From Bianquea renquensis (GTDB taxonomy: Bacteria > Bacillota > Clostridia > Lachnospirales > Bianqueaceae): 64,000 bases of DNA. The notes under the pieces are model-generated. The model did no database searches and was not told the origin of the DNA. It saw nothing but the letters and a program-made list of their open reading frames with translations. This document shows, piece after piece, positions 61,881 through 64,000 of the stretch. Within the stretch, counting starts at the first letter, position 1, and each line of letters opens with the position of its first letter. Both the position numbers and the translations under genes were made by a program. The DNA is taken from NCBI RefSeq assembly GCF_014384895.1, contig NZ_JACRSQ010000018.1, forward strand, positions 15,453 through 79,452, in the 5' to 3' direction.

Positions 61881-62723
61881 ATGAGGACAATCGATACAGA
61901 TCGTATTGCGAGAGCGGTGGCAACCCTCTGCGTGAAGGCGAATACAGATTTAAACCAAGATACAGAAATGGCTTTGCGCAGAGCTAAGGGGCATGAGAGA
62001 TCGCCAGTCGGAATCGAGATATTGGATCAACTGTTAGAGAACGCCCAGATTGCCCGAAATAGCGCGATGCCGATCTGTCAAGATACTGGATTGGCGGTGG
62101 TATTCTGTGAGATCGGACAGGATGTGCATATTCAGGGGGGAGCGCTGGAGGATGCCATCAACCAGGGGGTGGCGAAGGGATATACGGAAGGGTATCTGCG
62201 CAGCTCTGTTGTAAAAGATCCTCTGGACCGGATCAATACAAAAAACAACACCCCTGCAATCATTCACTATACCATTGTTCCCGGCGATTCCCTCAAGATT
62301 ACGGTAGCGCCAAAGGGAATCGGAAGTGAGAATATGAGCCGGCTTTACATGTGTAAACCCTCTCAGGGGCTGCAGGGAATTGAGGATGCGGTTATTGAGA
62401 CGGTCAAGCTAGCGGGGAGCAATGCGTGCCCGCCTCTGGTGATCGGTGTCGGGGTGGGAGGCAATTTTGAGAAGGTGGCGTGTTTAGCGAAACAGGCGCT
62501 GTTGCGCCCTGTTGGAGAATATTCCCGAGATGAGAAATGGGCAGATATCGAAAGGGCACTGTTAAAAAAAGTTAACCGGCTGGGAATTGGCCCCCAGGGG
62601 TTCGGCGGGTCCACCACTGCGCTTTGGCTGGCGGTCGAGACCTATCCAACCCATATCGGGGGCATGCCGGTAGCTGTGAATATCAATTGCCATGTGGCAA
62701 GACATGAGTCCATAACGCTGTAA
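61881..62723 (+). CDS. Fumarate hydratase class I, alpha subunit
   Basis: A 280-residue subunit of the two-part iron-sulfur fumarase/tartrate dehydratase family. The three cluster cysteines are visible in AMPICQDTGLAVVF, GSNACPPLVIGVGVGG and NINCHVARH; GPQGFGGSTTALWLAVE marks the active site. With the next gene product it interconverts fumarate and malate. The ATG at 61881 follows GGAG; the ATG at 61869 overlaps it. The partner gene begins 23 bases downstream. Confidence 0.92.
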   Translation: MRTIDTDRIARAVATLCVKANTDLNQDTEMALRRAKGHERSPVGIEILDQLLENAQIARNSAMPICQDTGLAVVFCEIGQDVHIQGGALEDAINQGVAKGYTEGYLRSSVVKDPLDRINTKNNTPAIIHYTIVPGDSLKITVAPKGIGSENMSRLYMCKPSQGLQGIEDAVIETVKLAGSNACPPLVIGVGVGGNFEKVACLAKQALLRPVGEYSRDEKWADIERALLKKVNRLGIGPQGFGGSTTALWLAVETYPTHIGGMPVAVNINCHVARHESITL

Positions 62724-62745
62724 AAAAAGGAGAAGCGACACTACA

Positions 62746-63294
62746 ATGATAAAGCGAATTAACGCTCCCATAACGGAGGAAACGATACAAACGCTGAAGG
62801 CGGGGGATACCGTGCTATTAAGCGGTGTTGTCTACACGGCTAGAGATGCAGCCCATAAGCGAATGTGCCAGGCGTTGGAGAGCGGGCAGAAGCTTCCTTT
62901 TTCACTAGAAGGCGCTGTTATCTACTATGTTGGACCGACACCAGCAAAGCCGGGACAGGTTATCGGATCGGCGGGGCCGACGACGAGCGGGCGCATGGAT
63001 GCGTATGCGCCGAAACTCATAGAGCGTGGGCTCAAAGGGATGATCGGAAAGGGGCAGCGCGCGAAGGAGGTGATCGACGCCATGGTCGCCCATGGGGCTG
63101 TCTATTTTGCGGCAACTGGCGGCGCAGGTGCACTTTTGGCGAGCCGAATTACGAGATGTGAATTGGTTGCTTGGGAGGACCTGGGGACGGAAGCGGTGCG
63201 GAAGTTAGAGGTGGTCGATTTTCCGCTAACAGTTGTCATTGATAGGGAAGGCACCAATCTTTACGATATGGCAGCGCGGGACTATCAGGAATAG
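62746..63294 (+). CDS. Fumarate hydratase class I, beta subunit
   Basis: A 182-residue swivelling-domain subunit: DTVLLSGVVYTARDAAHKRM, IYYVGPTPAKPGQVIGSAGPTTSGRMD and MIGKGQRAKEV, with the substrate-binding SAGPTTSGRMD loop. It completes the enzyme with the alpha subunit; tartrate specificity cannot be excluded from sequence. Confidence 0.92.
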   Translation: MIKRINAPITEETIQTLKAGDTVLLSGVVYTARDAAHKRMCQALESGQKLPFSLEGAVIYYVGPTPAKPGQVIGSAGPTTSGRMDAYAPKLIERGLKGMIGKGQRAKEVIDAMVAHGAVYFAATGGAGALLASRITRCELVAWEDLGTEAVRKLEVVDFPLTVVIDREGTNLYDMAARDYQE

Positions 63295-63338
63295 AGCGCA
63301 GGAAATATTTAGCCGATGGAAAGCGGGGGAGAGCAGAC

Positions 63339-63839
63339 ATGTATAATGAAAATTCTAACAACAAAAATGCATGGGTTACAGAGCGTATCATAAAAGTCTT
63401 CCTTGTCATTGCGTTCATGTTGAGCTCGAATATCCTGATGTATCACTTTTTGCCCTGGGTTTTCTGGAGAGATGTGGTCACCATTGTATCATTATTTCTT
63501 GGCATCTACTGGATATTCGGCCATGAGACAACGCAATACCGGTATGGCCTGATCAGCGATGAGCTGACGATCTACGTAGGAAAAGGAAAGAGGGAACGGC
63601 TTATACTGAATATCTCGGTGGCGGATATTGAAAAAATTGCCAGAGTAACGTCCCTTGATCACCAGGAGGATGCGAAAAAGAAGTATAGTACTAGGAATCG
63701 ATATTATAATATATCCCATCAGGCGCCTATCTACTATTGTATTTATCTTGATGCTCTAAAGGCACCGCACTACTTTGAGTTTAAGCCGACACGGGATCTG
63801 GTCTGCATGATTATGGAAAAGATTGGAAGCATGTATTAA
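63339..63839 (+). CDS. Hypothetical membrane protein
   Basis: A 166-residue protein I do not recognise: two hydrophobic helices near residues 18-38 and 46-63 (IKVFLVIAFMLSSNILMY, DVVTIVSLFLGIYWIFG) followed by a soluble region of about 100 residues (YRYGLISDELTIYVGKGKRERLILNI) that looks like a bacterial PH-type beta domain (inference). GGGGGAGAG precedes the ATG. It may be co-transcribed with the fumarase genes 45 bases upstream. Confidence 0.75.
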   Translation: MYNENSNNKNAWVTERIIKVFLVIAFMLSSNILMYHFLPWVFWRDVVTIVSLFLGIYWIFGHETTQYRYGLISDELTIYVGKGKRERLILNISVADIEKIARVTSLDHQEDAKKKYSTRNRYYNISHQAPIYYCIYLDALKAPHYFEFKPTRDLVCMIMEKIGSMY

Positions 63840-63880
63840 ATCGTAATATTTGGCTAAGATAGTATTGTTCATTATTTTAT

Positions 63881-64000
63881 TGGTAGTGTCAAGTAATCTA
63901 TGAAAAACTGAGCCGAAAAAAACAGGCTCAAATGAACCTTGAAAATTGCAGATATTGATTCCGAAAAGCTCTCCGAGGGCTCAGGGCGCTGCCCTGAGAA
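63881..64000. other. Window-end intergenic DNA with two hairpins and an IS-end-like motif
   Basis: TGGTAGTGTCAA (63881-63892) resembles the ends of some IS256-type elements and also occurs at 2112-2123. It is followed by hairpins TGAGCC/GGCTCA (63909-63914/63925-63930) and CTCAGGGC/GCCCTGAG (63980-63987/63991-63998). No gene is visible before the window ends, so identity is open. Confidence 0.25.

Overview
This 64-kb window is the replication-origin region of a chromosome from a member of the Bacillota, most likely class Clostridia. The evidence is the dnaA-dnaN-yaaA-recF block facing away from rpmH-rnpA-yidD-yidC-jag-mnmE-mnmG-rsmG-noc-parA-parB, strong Shine-Dalgarno sites, TTGACA/TATAAT promoters, and gut-Clostridia style sugar loci (Lpl-type ABC transporter, GH78, GH42, GH29, DUF4867). 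With four exceptions (yitT, the PocR/AraC gene, the recombinase and the two genes after it), genes left of about 35.5 kb run on the minus strand. Genes right of it run mostly on the plus strand, so both arms are read with replication.

Left arm, 0-35 kb (accessory sugar metabolism, then the initiation block). 0-7.6 kb: a LacI-controlled rhamnoside operon (lacI, GH78 rhamnosidase, two permeases, lipoprotein) with two identical 14-bp operators. 7.7-10.4 kb: no intact gene; a decayed transposase and about 19 copies of a 106/107-bp GC-rich tandem repeat with mosaic variation. 10.4-15.7 kb: an operon of XRE-cupin regulator, acyl-CoA synthetase, DUF4432 epimerase-like protein and GH42 beta-galactosidase. 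15.8-20.1 kb: MoxR-DUF58-DUF4129-like-glucosaminidase. 20.3-24.8 kb: YitT, then a GH29 fucosidase and hexosamine-kinase-like gene divergent from a PocR/AraC regulator. 24.8-27.1 kb: a serine recombinase, an adjacent 13-bp inverted repeat enclosing a promoter-like element (possible invertible switch), and two unknown membrane proteins. 27.2-31.9 kb: a second LacI sugar operon (LacI, DUF4867, FGGY kinase, fucose/arabinose isomerase family). 32.2-37.1 kb: HD phosphohydrolase, recF, yaaA, dnaN, the origin and dnaA.

The dnaA-dnaN gap carries the full signature of a bacterial unwinding site: an AT-rich stretch, six TAG trios, a GC spacer and tandem DnaA boxes. The segregation system is also present: parA, parB, two perfect parS sites, noc and two near-perfect Noc-binding sites.

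Right arm, 37-64 kb: ribosome/RNase P/membrane insertion/tRNA modification genes, noc, GNAT, alpha/beta hydrolase, argS, lipid kinase, parAB, DUF4446, HAD phosphatase, tRNA-Arg(CCG), a VanRS-like two-component pair, M18 aminopeptidase, TrkA/TrkH potassium uptake and a two-subunit class I fumarase. Non-coding signals of interest are a modular hairpin repeat at 47.2 kb (also at 27.1 kb), a possible RNA switch before the lipid kinase, and two structured RNA candidates at 53.5-53.9 kb. All assignments are from reading the sequence; no database search was run.
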